DNA of 64,000 nucleotides from Methanomethylovorans sp041447285 (GCF_041447285.1 NZ_JBGMEB010000025.1:5196-69195); one strand, 5' to 3'; positions 8,525-16,808 are shown, numbered from the stretch's first letter. Made by a program: numbers and translations. The notes: generated by a model not told the origin, from the letters alone.

Positions 8525-9972
8525 AAGAATCAATATATCAGACAGTATGTCCAGGCTGCGGTATAGGTTGCGGCCTTTATATAAGGGAGGATGATCAGGG
8601 CGCTATTAGCACTGATTTCCTCAAAAGCAATCCTGTGAACCTGGGTAAATTATGCAGGTTTGGAATGAAGCTTCCTCATTACTATTCATCAGGATCATTT
8701 AGCAAGGCAGATGGACCAGGTTCAAGTAAGGAAGACGCCATAAGGGACGCTGCTGCAAGACTCAAAGGTGCAGAAAAGGTTGCCATGCTTTCGGTTGGAA
8801 ATACCACATGTGAAGAGCACATTGCATTTGGGAGGATAGCACAGACCTTGGGTTCTGTGGTAAATACAGGCATACAAGCCTATTCAAAACTGCCTTCTGA
8901 GTGTCACTCTTATCTTGAAGGGATGTCATTCCAGGATATTGAACACGCTAATAAGATAGTTCTTTTCATAGATCCTTATGTGCAATATCCTCTGCTGGTC
9001 AGGAGGTTGCTTGCTGCCAAGCGCAACAACTCACATATTATCTCTGTAGGAACGAAAGAACTTCATCTTGCAGATGAGAATCTATCTCTAGCTCCCGAAC
9101 AGTATGGTCAGCTTGGGCTTGATAATAATTCTGTTATCATAACTGATCTGCATCCCCATACAGATGCTAATGACATTGGCCAAGTGATAAATCTCTCACT
9201 TGAGACAGGAGCAAAGATGCTTGCTATGAAGCCTTTTGTGAACAGTGAAGGTGTTAATCGGCTCTCACAAGTTAAAAATGATGCACATGGGCTTTCTCAG
9301 CTGATGGATGATATCAAAAAAGGAAATATCAAAACTCTTGTTCTTCTTGACAGTGATCCAATTGAACTCATGCCAGACACGGATGAAACTATGGAATCGC
9401 TCAAAAAGCTTGATAATCTCATAGTAATAAGTTCAAGAAAGAGCCTGGTGACTGAAATAGCTGATGTGGTTATTTCCACAGAACCTTTGTACAGAAAGGC
9501 CGGGACATTTATGAATAGTGAGGGAAGGTTTCAGGAAAACAGTGGAACTGATGTTACTGGTATAAAAGCGCTGTCTTTTCTTAACAAAGAGCTGGGATCC
9601 GAAGAGTTTGGGTACGAACAATTACATGAACAGGTTAAGGCTGCTCTTACAAAAGAAATACCAAAATCTGGGCTCTGTAAGATAGAGAATTTAGTTACAG
9701 CACCACATACTGACGGACACGTACTGAAATATCTCTATAATCCATTCATGTGGTCCAACCAGCCAGATGATAATGATTTTGTGATTATCAACCTCAATCT
9801 GGTAAAAGATCTTAAATTGAAAAAGGGCGGCAAGATAAGCCTGACTTCTGATAAAGGTACCATAAAGATGCGTTACAGCATTGAGAAGTTGCCCGACGGC
9901 ATGATACTGACTGCCAGAAAATTACCTATATCTTTATCAAATACAATCAATGTAAAAGTGGAGGGATCGTGA
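8521..9972 (+). CDS. FdhA-like molybdopterin oxidoreductase, shortened
   Basis: A molybdopterin-family protein of 483 aa. It begins with a [4Fe-4S] motif (C10, C13, C17, C45) of the formate dehydrogenase/FwdB type and contains the family segment G-T-F-M-N-S-E-G-R. It ends in a small beta-rich domain like the dinucleotide-binding domain. Classical methanogen FdhA is near 680 aa, so about 200 residues are absent. A Cys128-His129 pair lies where FdhA and FwdB have their metal-binding Cys/Sec-His, but the following G-P-S is replaced, so catalytic competence is uncertain. The family could be formate dehydrogenase, a relative with another substrate, or a structural remnant. It is coupled by a 4-bp overlap to the F420 subunit. 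Confidence 0.85.
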   Translation: MKESIYQTVCPGCGIGCGLYIREDDQGAISTDFLKSNPVNLGKLCRFGMKLPHYYSSGSFSKADGPGSSKEDAIRDAAARLKGAEKVAMLSVGNTTCEEHIAFGRIAQTLGSVVNTGIQAYSKLPSECHSYLEGMSFQDIEHANKIVLFIDPYVQYPLLVRRLLAAKRNNSHIISVGTKELHLADENLSLAPEQYGQLGLDNNSVIITDLHPHTDANDIGQVINLSLETGAKMLAMKPFVNSEGVNRLSQVKNDAHGLSQLMDDIKKGNIKTLVLLDSDPIELMPDTDETMESLKKLDNLIVISSRKSLVTEIADVVISTEPLYRKAGTFMNSEGRFQENSGTDVTGIKALSFLNKELGSEEFGYEQLHEQVKAALTKEIPKSGLCKIENLVTAPHTDGHVLKYLYNPFMWSNQPDDNDFVIINLNLVKDLKLKKGGKISLTSDKGTIKMRYSIEKLPDGMILTARKLPISLSNTINVKVEGS

Positions 9973-10160
9973 TGGCAGAGCTCGATAAGGAACAGCAGAA
10001 AGCCTTTGTTGATGAAATCATGGCGGCTAACAACCTTAAAGGTGCATCAAAGAAAAGGCTCATTGTATTCCTGTGCGAACGTTATGGCTGGGATAAGCAG
10101 AAGGTACAGCACAGACTCAAGAGAGCAACATTGGCCCAGAGATACGCAGAAAGCCATTAA
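9972..10160 (+). CDS. Conserved-looking 62-aa protein ending the hdr-fdh operon
   Basis: A small basic helical protein. The ATG at 9972 overlaps the FdhA-like stop by one base and has GAGGGA upstream, so translation is coupled and the frame is probably real; a GTG one codon earlier is also possible. The sequence shows two predicted helices, one acidic near the N terminus and one rich in Lys/Arg (S-K-K-R-L-I-V-F-L-C and K-V-Q-H-R-L-K-R), a single Cys and no metal motif. The family is not recognised. Its place as last gene suggests an assembly factor, small subunit or regulator of the complex; this is inference. Confidence 0.7.
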   Translation: MAELDKEQQKAFVDEIMAANNLKGASKKRLIVFLCERYGWDKQKVQHRLKRATLAQRYAESH

Positions 10161-10175
10161 TTCAATTTTTGTCAC

Positions 10176-10213
10176 TTGCAGCATCCTTTTGGTACGCCAT
10201 AAAGATGCTGCAA
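10176..10213 (+). terminator. Strong hairpin after the hdr-fdh operon
   Basis: TTGCAGCATC (10176-10185) and GATGCTGCAA (10204-10213) form a perfect 10-bp inverted repeat with an 18-nt loop. The loop can add a GG-TACG-CC mini-stem. An AT-rich stretch follows. It starts 16 bp after the last stop codon and is the only such structure in the 229-bp gap, so it likely ends or stabilises the operon transcript. Confidence 0.6.
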
Positions 10214-10389
10214 TTTATAATAGGATAATCGTTAGCATGCTTCAGTTAGCTTCAACTTTCTTTATGTTTTTTAGTGAGACTATGGCTATTACTGGTTTGC
10301 TTGTGCGTCTTTGATTATTGGTCTGGACTGTGAATATAAACTTTCTCAGCTTAAACACAGTTTAAATACACTTACTACTATTACTCACC

Positions 10390-10830
10390 ATGCCTGCTGA
10401 CCTTAAGAAATATGAATATCTTGACCACACTGCAGACGCCAAGTTCCTTGCATATGGCAAAACCCTCGAGGAAGCGTTTGAAAATGCGGCTCTTGCTATG
10501 TTCAACGTTATGATCAATACTAATACAATATCTCATGGACTATCGTATGATATCGACCTGGTTGCAGAAGATATTGACGGTTTACTCTTTGATTGGCTTT
10601 CAGAATTCCTGTTCCTTATGGATGCGGAAAATCTAATATTTGGTGATTTCAGAGTGCATAGCATAGAACAGAAGGAAGGGCAGTTTCATCTGACAGCTAC
10701 CGTTTACGGTGAACTTATTGATCTCTCCAGGCATGTATTCGACACTGAGGTAAAAGCAGCCACTTTTAACGCTATGCAAGTGAAGAAATTAGAAAATGGA
10801 TGGGTATTACAGGCTACAGTAGACACATAA
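10390..10830 (+). CDS. Archease, tRNA-splicing ligase activator
   Basis: Archease (146 aa) activates the RNA ligase RtcB by promoting its guanylylation and lets it turn over several times. The N-terminal signature Y-E-Y-L-D-H-T-A-D-A and the G-x-T-L-E-E-A-F-E-N-A-A segment are typical, and the C-terminal D-T-E-V-K-A-A-T-F region with metal-binding Asp is present. Its length is normal. The rtcB gene follows about 115 bp downstream on the same strand, the usual archaeal pairing. A TATA-like stretch (about 10362-10370) lies some 20-30 bp before the ATG, so the transcript may have a very short leader. Confidence 0.95.
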   Translation: MPADLKKYEYLDHTADAKFLAYGKTLEEAFENAALAMFNVMINTNTISHGLSYDIDLVAEDIDGLLFDWLSEFLFLMDAENLIFGDFRVHSIEQKEGQFHLTATVYGELIDLSRHVFDTEVKAATFNAMQVKKLENGWVLQATVDT

Positions 10831-10946
10831 GCCCGCTTTCACCCTTCGTGAGGTCAAATATTGAACCAACACCGTTTTAGATGTCAGCCTCTAATTTATA
10901 TATGGGATGGGAGAATCCAAAAGAAGTTTCAAGGAATATGATATTC

Positions 10947-12407
10947 ATGTCTGAAGATAACGATATTTCATCTAAGCTTACTAAGATCAATGATAATACT
11001 TGGGAGGTACCTCGGGGATATAAGCCGGGCATGCGCGTTCCAGGACGCCTGTTTCTGTCTTCGCCGCTTCTTAATCTGCTGGAACAGGGCACTCTGGATC
11101 AGGTGGCCAATGTGGCTGCATTGCCAGGCATACAAAAGTATTCTATGGCCATGCCTGATGCCCATCTAGGTTATGGTTTCCCTATAGGCGGGGTTGCGGC
11201 TTTTGATAGAGATGAGGGTGTCATCAGTCCTGGAGGTGTAGGTTTTGATATCAACTGTGGTGTTAGGCTTATTCGGTCCAACCTCCAAGAAAACGATGTA
11301 AGGCCAGGAATAAAAGATCTGCTTGAAAAATTGTTCCATGCAATTCCTTCAGGTGTGGGTTCCAAAAGCCGCCTGAGAGTTAATGATGATCAGCTAAACG
11401 ACATTTTCATACATGGTTCCCGCTGGGCGGTGGAAAATGGCTACGGTGTGTCCAAGGATGTGGAAAGGTGTGAAAGCCACGGTATGATGGATGGAGCTTT
11501 GGTCAAACAGGTAAGCACCAAAGCACGCCAGAGAGGCAGGCCACAGCTGGGCACTCTTGGCAGCGGCAATCATTTTCTGGAGATCCAGTATGTGGATGAG
11601 ATATACGACACGCAAGCTGCTGAGGCCTTTGGTCTTGAAAAAGGGCAGATCACATTCATGATACACTGTGGCTCAAGGGGTGCAGGTCATCAGATATGTA
11701 CTGATCATCTGCGAACTCTTACTCAGGCAACGCAAAAATATAAGATCGATCTGCCGGACAAGCAGCTTGCATGTGCACCTACAGATTCTTCTGAGGCTCA
11801 GAACTATTTCGGAGCCATGGTATGTGCCTCCAACTACGCCTGGGTTAATAGACAAGTGATAATGCATTGGGCAAGAGAAGTATTCCAGGAGTTCTTCCAT
11901 AATGATCTGGATGAACTAGGCATGGATCTCGTGTACGATGTGGCACATAATGTGGCTAAACTTGAGGAACACAAAATAGATGGTAAAAAGCGAGCAGTCT
12001 ACGTGCACAGAAAAGGTGCTACTCGCGCTTTTCCTCCAGGGCATTCTGATATTCCTGATGCATATAAAAAAGTAGGCCAACCTGTGCTTATCCCAGGAAG
12101 CATGGGTACTGCTTCATATGTATTGCACGGAACACATGATGCAATGGATATCAGTTTTGGTAGTGCATGTCATGGTGCTGGCAGAGTTATGAGTAGAGCT
12201 CATGCCAAGCACGAGTTTAGAGGTGAGCAAATACAGAAGGAACTCGGGGATATGGGTATATCTGTTCGTGCTACTCAACCAGCACTAATAGCTGAGGAAG
12301 CTCCAGAAGTCTATAAGTCCAGCAGTGATGTGGTGGATGTAGTTCATAACCTGGGCATAGCAAGAAAAGTGGCGCGCTTAATGCCTATCGGAGTTGTAAA
12401 GGGTTGA
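10947..12407 (+). CDS. rtcB: RNA-splicing ligase RtcB
   Basis: RtcB joins 2',3'-cyclic phosphate and 5'-OH RNA ends using GTP and Mn2+, sealing tRNA exons after intron removal. The family motifs are all seen: D-I-N-C-G-V-R-L (metal-binding Cys), G-S-G-N-H-F, C-G-S-R-G-A-G-H-Q, and H-G-A-G-R-V-M-S-R-A-H-A with the guanylylated His. No intein is present. In-frame ATGs occur at 10881, 10902, 10938 and 10947. The last gives 486 aa, the normal family length, and an AAGGA precedes it by about 10 bp, so it is preferred. It follows archease in the same direction. Confidence 0.95.
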   Translation: MSEDNDISSKLTKINDNTWEVPRGYKPGMRVPGRLFLSSPLLNLLEQGTLDQVANVAALPGIQKYSMAMPDAHLGYGFPIGGVAAFDRDEGVISPGGVGFDINCGVRLIRSNLQENDVRPGIKDLLEKLFHAIPSGVGSKSRLRVNDDQLNDIFIHGSRWAVENGYGVSKDVERCESHGMMDGALVKQVSTKARQRGRPQLGTLGSGNHFLEIQYVDEIYDTQAAEAFGLEKGQITFMIHCGSRGAGHQICTDHLRTLTQATQKYKIDLPDKQLACAPTDSSEAQNYFGAMVCASNYAWVNRQVIMHWAREVFQEFFHNDLDELGMDLVYDVAHNVAKLEEHKIDGKKRAVYVHRKGATRAFPPGHSDIPDAYKKVGQPVLIPGSMGTASYVLHGTHDAMDISFGSACHGAGRVMSRAHAKHEFRGEQIQKELGDMGISVRATQPALIAEEAPEVYKSSSDVVDVVHNLGIARKVARLMPIGVVKG

Positions 12408-12489
12408 GCTTAGTCTCAACTCTATACTATTTCTAATTCCTGTGCACATTAAATAAGCAAAATATTGTAAAATTAATCAACACGAAAAA

Positions 12490-12585
12490 GAGGAAACGGG
12501 TATTGTTTGAGGGGATGAATGGTTTGCTTGGTTACAGTTACGTTTTTCGGGTTATACAGCTTACAAGCAGTTTTCCCGTTTCCTC
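12490..12585. ncRNA. Candidate structured RNA closed by an 11-bp perfect stem
   Basis: GAGGAAACGGG (12490-12500) pairs perfectly with CCCGTTTCCTC (12575-12585). Inside, TTGCTTG (12524-12530) pairs with CAAGCAG (12564-12570) with one wobble, leaving a 23-nt bulge on the 5' side and a purine-rich apical loop region. A TATA-like TTAAATA lies at 12449-12455, about 40 bp upstream on the plus strand. The 269-bp gap between rtcB and the PUA gene has no ORF. It does not fit tRNA, RNase P or SRP RNA by eye. Strand is uncertain; plus is favoured by the TATA element. Confidence 0.45.
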
Positions 12586-12676
12586 AAGTACTAATAAGTC
12601 ATTATTATATTTAAATCTGTTTGATGCTAATTATATATCACAATTAATTAAACTATTTTGGACCTTCTAATTCGAA

Positions 12677-13210
12677 ATGACCGCTATACATTTAAAAGGT
12701 ACTTCTAATTTAGCTGCTATGCAAGATGCAGATAAGAACCTTAAAAAGGTTAGAGTCATAGCTGATTACCAGTTTGGGAAAGGTTGTGGTAAAGCCCTTT
12801 TTCCAGATGGTGTGACTTTTTTGTTGTCCAGGACCAACCGTGTCAGGCAAATAATGAACAATGGACAGCGTATTGCTACTGTCAGGGCAAAGGATGGTAT
12901 GCTCACACTGAGCATTGATGGAGCTATGGTGGTACACAATGTTCTTCATGTTCCTTCTTATAGGGTTGTGGTGTGTGATGATGCTGTTCCCTTTGTATCG
13001 AAAGGTAAAACCGTTTTTGCAAAACATATTATTAGTTTGGACAAAGAGCTAAGAGCGGGAGAAGAGGTTCTTGTAGTCGATAGTTCTGATAAGCTCCTTG
13101 CCACAGGTCAGCTTTTGCTTTCCCCAGATGAGGCGTTATTCATAGGCAGAGGACCAGCTGTTGATGTACGTAATGGTATTGATCAAGAGAAAGGCAGACA
13201 GGATAATTAA
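12677..13210 (+). CDS. PUA-domain RNA-binding protein
   Basis: A 177-aa protein with an N-terminal module (K-V-R-V-I-A-D-Y-Q-F-G-K-G-C-G, then G-V-T-F-L-L-S-R-T-N-R-V-R-Q-I) like the domain that precedes PUA in archaeosine transglycosylase relatives, and a C-terminal PUA fold from about residue 97 (V-V-V-C-D-D-A-V-P-F-V-S-K-G-K-T-V-F-A-K). PUA domains bind tRNA or rRNA; no catalytic domain is present. The ATG at 12677 lacks a ribosome site and follows an A/T-rich promoter-like stretch, so the mRNA may be near leaderless; a second ATG lies at 12719. Archease, RtcB and the RNA candidate upstream make an RNA-processing neighbourhood. Confidence 0.8.
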   Translation: MTAIHLKGTSNLAAMQDADKNLKKVRVIADYQFGKGCGKALFPDGVTFLLSRTNRVRQIMNNGQRIATVRAKDGMLTLSIDGAMVVHNVLHVPSYRVVVCDDAVPFVSKGKTVFAKHIISLDKELRAGEEVLVVDSSDKLLATGQLLLSPDEALFIGRGPAVDVRNGIDQEKGRQDN

Positions 13211-13314
13211 TAATATATACATGCCAATTTATACCATGTGTGCCGTAACCGCAGCTCCATATCATCATTCCCGGAAGTGAGATCATAGCCGAAGAACCCC
13301 TCCTTAAGACTTTT

Positions 13315-14166
13315 GTGGTCCCCGACAATACAAAGATGGAAGAGCACACTATTGTCGTGGAAGGTGATGTAATCGTAGGCAACCATTCCGACATAAAGTA
13401 TGGTATCCATGCTAACTCTGCCATTCTGGGCGAAAGGGTTGAACTCGCCGGGGACCTTATATGTAGATCTGATGTACGTATCGATATTTGGTCTCGGATA
13501 GGCGGTAATGTCAAGACTGAGACAGATGCTTATCTGGGTGAGTTTGTGAACATCGATGGCAAACTCATTGTCAAAGGAGATCTGGATATAGGTAACGACG
13601 TAAAGATCAATGGGGGTTTTGAAGCAAAAGGCTGGATAGTCATACGCAATCCTGTGCCTGTTATTGTGTATCTTTTCCTCTACATAAGCGAGCTTCTGCG
13701 GCTTGGTAAAGATGAAGAAGTGGAAAAAGCCCTGAATGATCTGTTTGAGGATAATGTGGAAACCATGGGTTCTGCTGCAATGATAGTTCCAAACGGCTCC
13801 AGCATTTCTATTGACTCCATCCGCGTACCATCTAATGCTGTAATTGGAAACGGTTGCAGGCTTGTAGGCAATATCCGTTCCACTTCACTGGAGATGGGCG
13901 ATGGTAATACACTCTATGGAAGTATAAGGACCATAGATGATGTAAATCTGGGCAAGGACAATTCTATTCATGGAAATATTGTTTCCAGGGGTATGGTCAG
14001 GATCTCAGAAGGATCTCACGTGCTGGGAGAAATAAACGCACGCACTGTAAGGATACATGAGTCTGCAAGAGTGGACGGTGTAATGAGAGCTTCTGAAGGT
14101 ATTGTTTTTGAAAGGGAAGAAAAGGAAGAATTAAGCGATAAACAACTAATGCAACTTGATGTTTGA
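13315..14166 (+). CDS. Bactofilin-like (polymer-forming cytoskeletal) beta-helix protein
   Basis: The 283-aa product is built of short repeating V/I-x-G-D/N-V units (V-E-G-D-V-I-V-G, G-K-L-I-V-K-G-D-L, I-G-G-N-V-K), which predict a right-handed beta-helix as in bactofilins or hexapeptide acyltransferases. A hydrophobic segment near residue 120 interrupts the helix. No acyltransferase active site is seen. The GTG at 13315 is the first recognised start, but the frame stays open back to 13249 and the upstream codons read like protein without any ATG/GTG/TTG, so the true N terminus is uncertain. The ATG-lacking extension may use a rare start. Confidence 0.7.
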   Translation: MVPDNTKMEEHTIVVEGDVIVGNHSDIKYGIHANSAILGERVELAGDLICRSDVRIDIWSRIGGNVKTETDAYLGEFVNIDGKLIVKGDLDIGNDVKINGGFEAKGWIVIRNPVPVIVYLFLYISELLRLGKDEEVEKALNDLFEDNVETMGSAAMIVPNGSSISIDSIRVPSNAVIGNGCRLVGNIRSTSLEMGDGNTLYGSIRTIDDVNLGKDNSIHGNIVSRGMVRISEGSHVLGEINARTVRIHESARVDGVMRASEGIVFEREEKEELSDKQLMQLDV

Positions 14167-14186
14167 TCCAAAATACAGGTGCTTGT

Positions 14187-14516
14187 ATGAATGCAACTTT
14201 TCTTATTGCTCTGGATGTTGTCATGCGCATTTTTATGTCTGTCCTTGCTCTACTTGTCTGCTATGAACTGAACAATTACACTGCAGATGTTGTGCGCTCA
14301 CGCCTATTTGTGGCCTACAACAAACTTAAGTTCAGTTTCTACTTCTTATCTCTAAGTTTATTGTTCTTCCTCTTTGAACCTTTAATATCTCCATTTCCAG
14401 TATCCGAAAATGTTGGTTACAAATATAGTTTTGCAATGTTCTTTTTAGAATTATCTCTTGGATTCTTGCTGTACAATATATACACTGCATTGAAACCACC
14501 ACATAAGATTCTTTGA
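14187..14516 (+). CDS. Small membrane protein, unknown
   Basis: A 109-aa protein with three predicted membrane helices (about residues 4-26, 50-68 and 78-98) separated by short polar loops. The ATG at 14187 is preferred because GGTG lies about 8 bp upstream; an in-frame TTG 24 bp earlier overlaps the previous stop. It starts 20 bp after the bactofilin-like gene and is probably cotranscribed with it, so a role in envelope organisation is possible. The family is not recognised. Confidence 0.65.
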   Translation: MNATFLIALDVVMRIFMSVLALLVCYELNNYTADVVRSRLFVAYNKLKFSFYFLSLSLLFFLFEPLISPFPVSENVGYKYSFAMFFLELSLGFLLYNIYTALKPPHKIL

Positions 14517-14581
14517 GCATCGTCAAGTCTTTATATATTCCAATAATACTTAACTGCCTGTAATTAACAAAGGTGTGTTCC

Positions 14582-15739
14582 ATGTCTTCCATAAATTACG
14601 AAAGCATCGTACAGAAAGATGCAGCACATGTCATGCAGACATATGGGCGCCAGCCGATTGCACTTGTCAGTGGAAAAGGCGCAGTAGTCTGTGATATAAA
14701 CGGTATGGAGTACATAGACTGCGTGGCAGGCATAGCGGTCAATAATGTAGGACACTGTCATCCTAAAGTAGTAGAGGCCATAAAGTCTCAGGCAGAGAAG
14801 CTCATACATGTTTCAAATCTATATTATACAGAGGTTCAGGCAAACCTGGCCGAAGAACTTATAAAATTAACAGGTATGGAACGTGCCTTCTTCTGTAATT
14901 CAGGCGCTGAAGCAGTGGAAGCTGCAATGAAACTGGCCCGTGTCACAACGGGAAAAACAGAGTTCATAGCAGCAGAAAGGTCTTTCCATGGTCGTACAAT
15001 GGGTTCTCTTTCGGTCACTTACAAAGAGATGTACAGGGCTCCCTTCAGGCCTTTGGTGCAGGAAGAGATATTTGTGCCCTATGATGATGCCAATGCAATG
15101 GAACAAGCCATCACTGAAAAAACGGCTGCTATTATAATTGAGCCAATTCAGGGAGAAGGCGGTGTCCATGTACCTTCTGAAGGTTATCTGCAGGAAGTGC
15201 GCCGTATATGTGATGAGCATGGCATACTTCTCATCTTTGATGAGGTGCAGACAGGTTTTGGCAGGACCGGTAAATGGTTCTGTAAGGACCATTTTGGTAT
15301 CCAGCCCGATATAATGTGTATGGCAAAAGCCATGGGAGGAGGTTTCCCTATGGGTGGAATCGTTGCCAAAAAAGGTATAGCATTTAGCAGGGGTCAGCAT
15401 GCCTCTACTTTTGGTGGGAATCCACTTGCATGTGCTGCTGCCCTTGGTTCTATCGCAGCAATCAAAGACGACCGGCTCCTCGAGAATGCCACTGAGCTTG
15501 GAAACTATTTCATGGACAAGTTAAGGAAAGCAGGTATTTCAGGCTTTAAAGAGGTTCGCGGCCGTGGTCTTATGATCGGTCTGGAACTAGAGCGCAACTG
15601 CACTGAAATAGTGGAATATGCCAAGAATAATGGTGTACTGCTTAACAGTACTTCTGAAACGGTCGTACGCCTCGCTCCACCTCTTGTGATCACTAAGGAC
15701 CAGATTGACAGGGTGGTAGAAGTAATTGAGCAGGCTTGA
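14582..15739 (+). CDS. argD: Acetylornithine aminotransferase family protein
   Basis: A class III PLP aminotransferase of 385 aa. The sequence G-A-E-A-V-E-A-A-M-K-L-A-R, the F-D-E-V-Q-T-G-F-G-R-T-G segment with the PLP-contacting Asp, and the Schiff-base lysine in M-A-K-A-M-G-G-G-F-P are present. The closest sequence type is ArgD, which converts N-acetylglutamate semialdehyde to N-acetylornithine in arginine synthesis. The ATG at 14582 follows an AAGGTG site. It overlaps hisC by 14 bp, an arrangement that suggests joint amino-acid-synthesis control. Related 4-aminobutyrate aminotransferases cannot be fully excluded. Confidence 0.88.
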   Translation: MSSINYESIVQKDAAHVMQTYGRQPIALVSGKGAVVCDINGMEYIDCVAGIAVNNVGHCHPKVVEAIKSQAEKLIHVSNLYYTEVQANLAEELIKLTGMERAFFCNSGAEAVEAAMKLARVTTGKTEFIAAERSFHGRTMGSLSVTYKEMYRAPFRPLVQEEIFVPYDDANAMEQAITEKTAAIIIEPIQGEGGVHVPSEGYLQEVRRICDEHGILLIFDEVQTGFGRTGKWFCKDHFGIQPDIMCMAKAMGGGFPMGGIVAKKGIAFSRGQHASTFGGNPLACAAALGSIAAIKDDRLLENATELGNYFMDKLRKAGISGFKEVRGRGLMIGLELERNCTEIVEYAKNNGVLLNSTSETVVRLAPPLVITKDQIDRVVEVIEQA

Positions 15740-16808
15740 ACTTATTGATGAGAATATACGCAATATTCCAGAATATGTGCCGGGAAAGTCCATAGAGGAA
15801 ACAGCGAAAAAATACGGTCTTGATCCGGCTTCTATCATAAAACTGGGTTCCAATGAGAACCCATTAGGTCCTTCTCCAAAAGCAGTTCAGGCTATTTTGG
15901 AATATGCCTCGAAGGTACACCTTTATCCTTCAGCAGATGCAGGTGAACTTGTAGACGCTTTAAGCATCTATCTCAATATTCCGACTTCCAGTATATGTGC
16001 TGCAGGACCCGGGATGGACGGCCTTCTTGATAACCTGATGCGCCTTCTCATCAAGGAAGGCGACGAGGTTATAATTCCAATACCTACTTTCTCTTACTAT
16101 GAGATAGCTGCCCGTGCAAATGGGGCTTCTGTTGTATATGTGGAAAGGAAAGGAGATTTCACTGTTGATATTGGAGCTATTCAAAAAGCCGTATCTTCAA
16201 GGACCAAAGTTGTTTTCCTCTGTTCACCCAATAACCCTTCGGGTGATGTGGTACCGGAGTCGGATGTAAGAATTCTCCTTGAGTCTTTCCGGGGATTAGT
16301 GTTTGTGGATGAGGCCTATGTAGAATTTGCCGACCACAGTATCACAGATCTTGTGATGGAATATGACAATTTGGTTGTTGGCAGGACATTCTCTAAGATA
16401 TTTGGACTTGCTGGCTTACGGTTAGGTTATGGGATAATGCCTTACTGGCTTAAGAAAGAATATATGAAGATAGCAACTCCTTTCAATGTAAGTCTTCCAG
16501 CAGTTAAGGCTGGTGTAGCCGCTATTTCTGACAAGCTGCATATAGAAAAGAGCATTGCAATGGTCAAAGAAGGACGCAAATACTTGCAGGAACAAATACC
16601 ATTTAAGGTATACGATTCCATGGCCAATTTCGTACTTGTGGATGTATCTCCTCTCAATGCCAGTGAAGTCTGCGAGAAGCTTCTTGAAAAAGGCATTATT
16701 GTAAGGGATTGCCGCTCATTCAAAGGTGCAGGTCCTTCTCTGATCAGGGTAACCGTTGGAACAAAAGAGCAAAATATGCGTGTTGTAAACGCATTCAGAT
16801 CAGTATAA
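15726..16808 (+). CDS. hisC: Histidinol-phosphate aminotransferase
   Basis: A class I/II PLP aminotransferase (360 aa) that transaminates imidazole-acetol phosphate in histidine synthesis. The start K-L-G-S-N-E-N-P-L-G-P-S, the C-S-P-N-N-P-S-G motif, and the lysine in R-T-F-S-K-I-F-G-L-A-G-L-R are typical HisC. The TTG at 15726 is the only start that keeps the conserved N terminus and lies inside argD, giving a 14-bp overlap and likely coupled translation. The next gene is convergent, only 22 bp away. Confidence 0.93.
   Translation: MSRLELIDENIRNIPEYVPGKSIEETAKKYGLDPASIIKLGSNENPLGPSPKAVQAILEYASKVHLYPSADAGELVDALSIYLNIPTSSICAAGPGMDGLLDNLMRLLIKEGDEVIIPIPTFSYYEIAARANGASVVYVERKGDFTVDIGAIQKAVSSRTKVVFLCSPNNPSGDVVPESDVRILLESFRGLVFVDEAYVEFADHSITDLVMEYDNLVVGRTFSKIFGLAGLRLGYGIMPYWLKKEYMKIATPFNVSLPAVKAGVAAISDKLHIEKSIAMVKEGRKYLQEQIPFKVYDSMANFVLVDVSPLNASEVCEKLLEKGIIVRDCRSFKGAGPSLIRVTVGTKEQNMRVVNAFRSV

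Noticed and set aside
12490..12585. RNase P RNA, SRP RNA or tRNA as identity of the hairpin
   Set aside because: It shares only GAGGAAA with RNase P RNA and lacks the other conserved parts; too short for SRP RNA and no cloverleaf.
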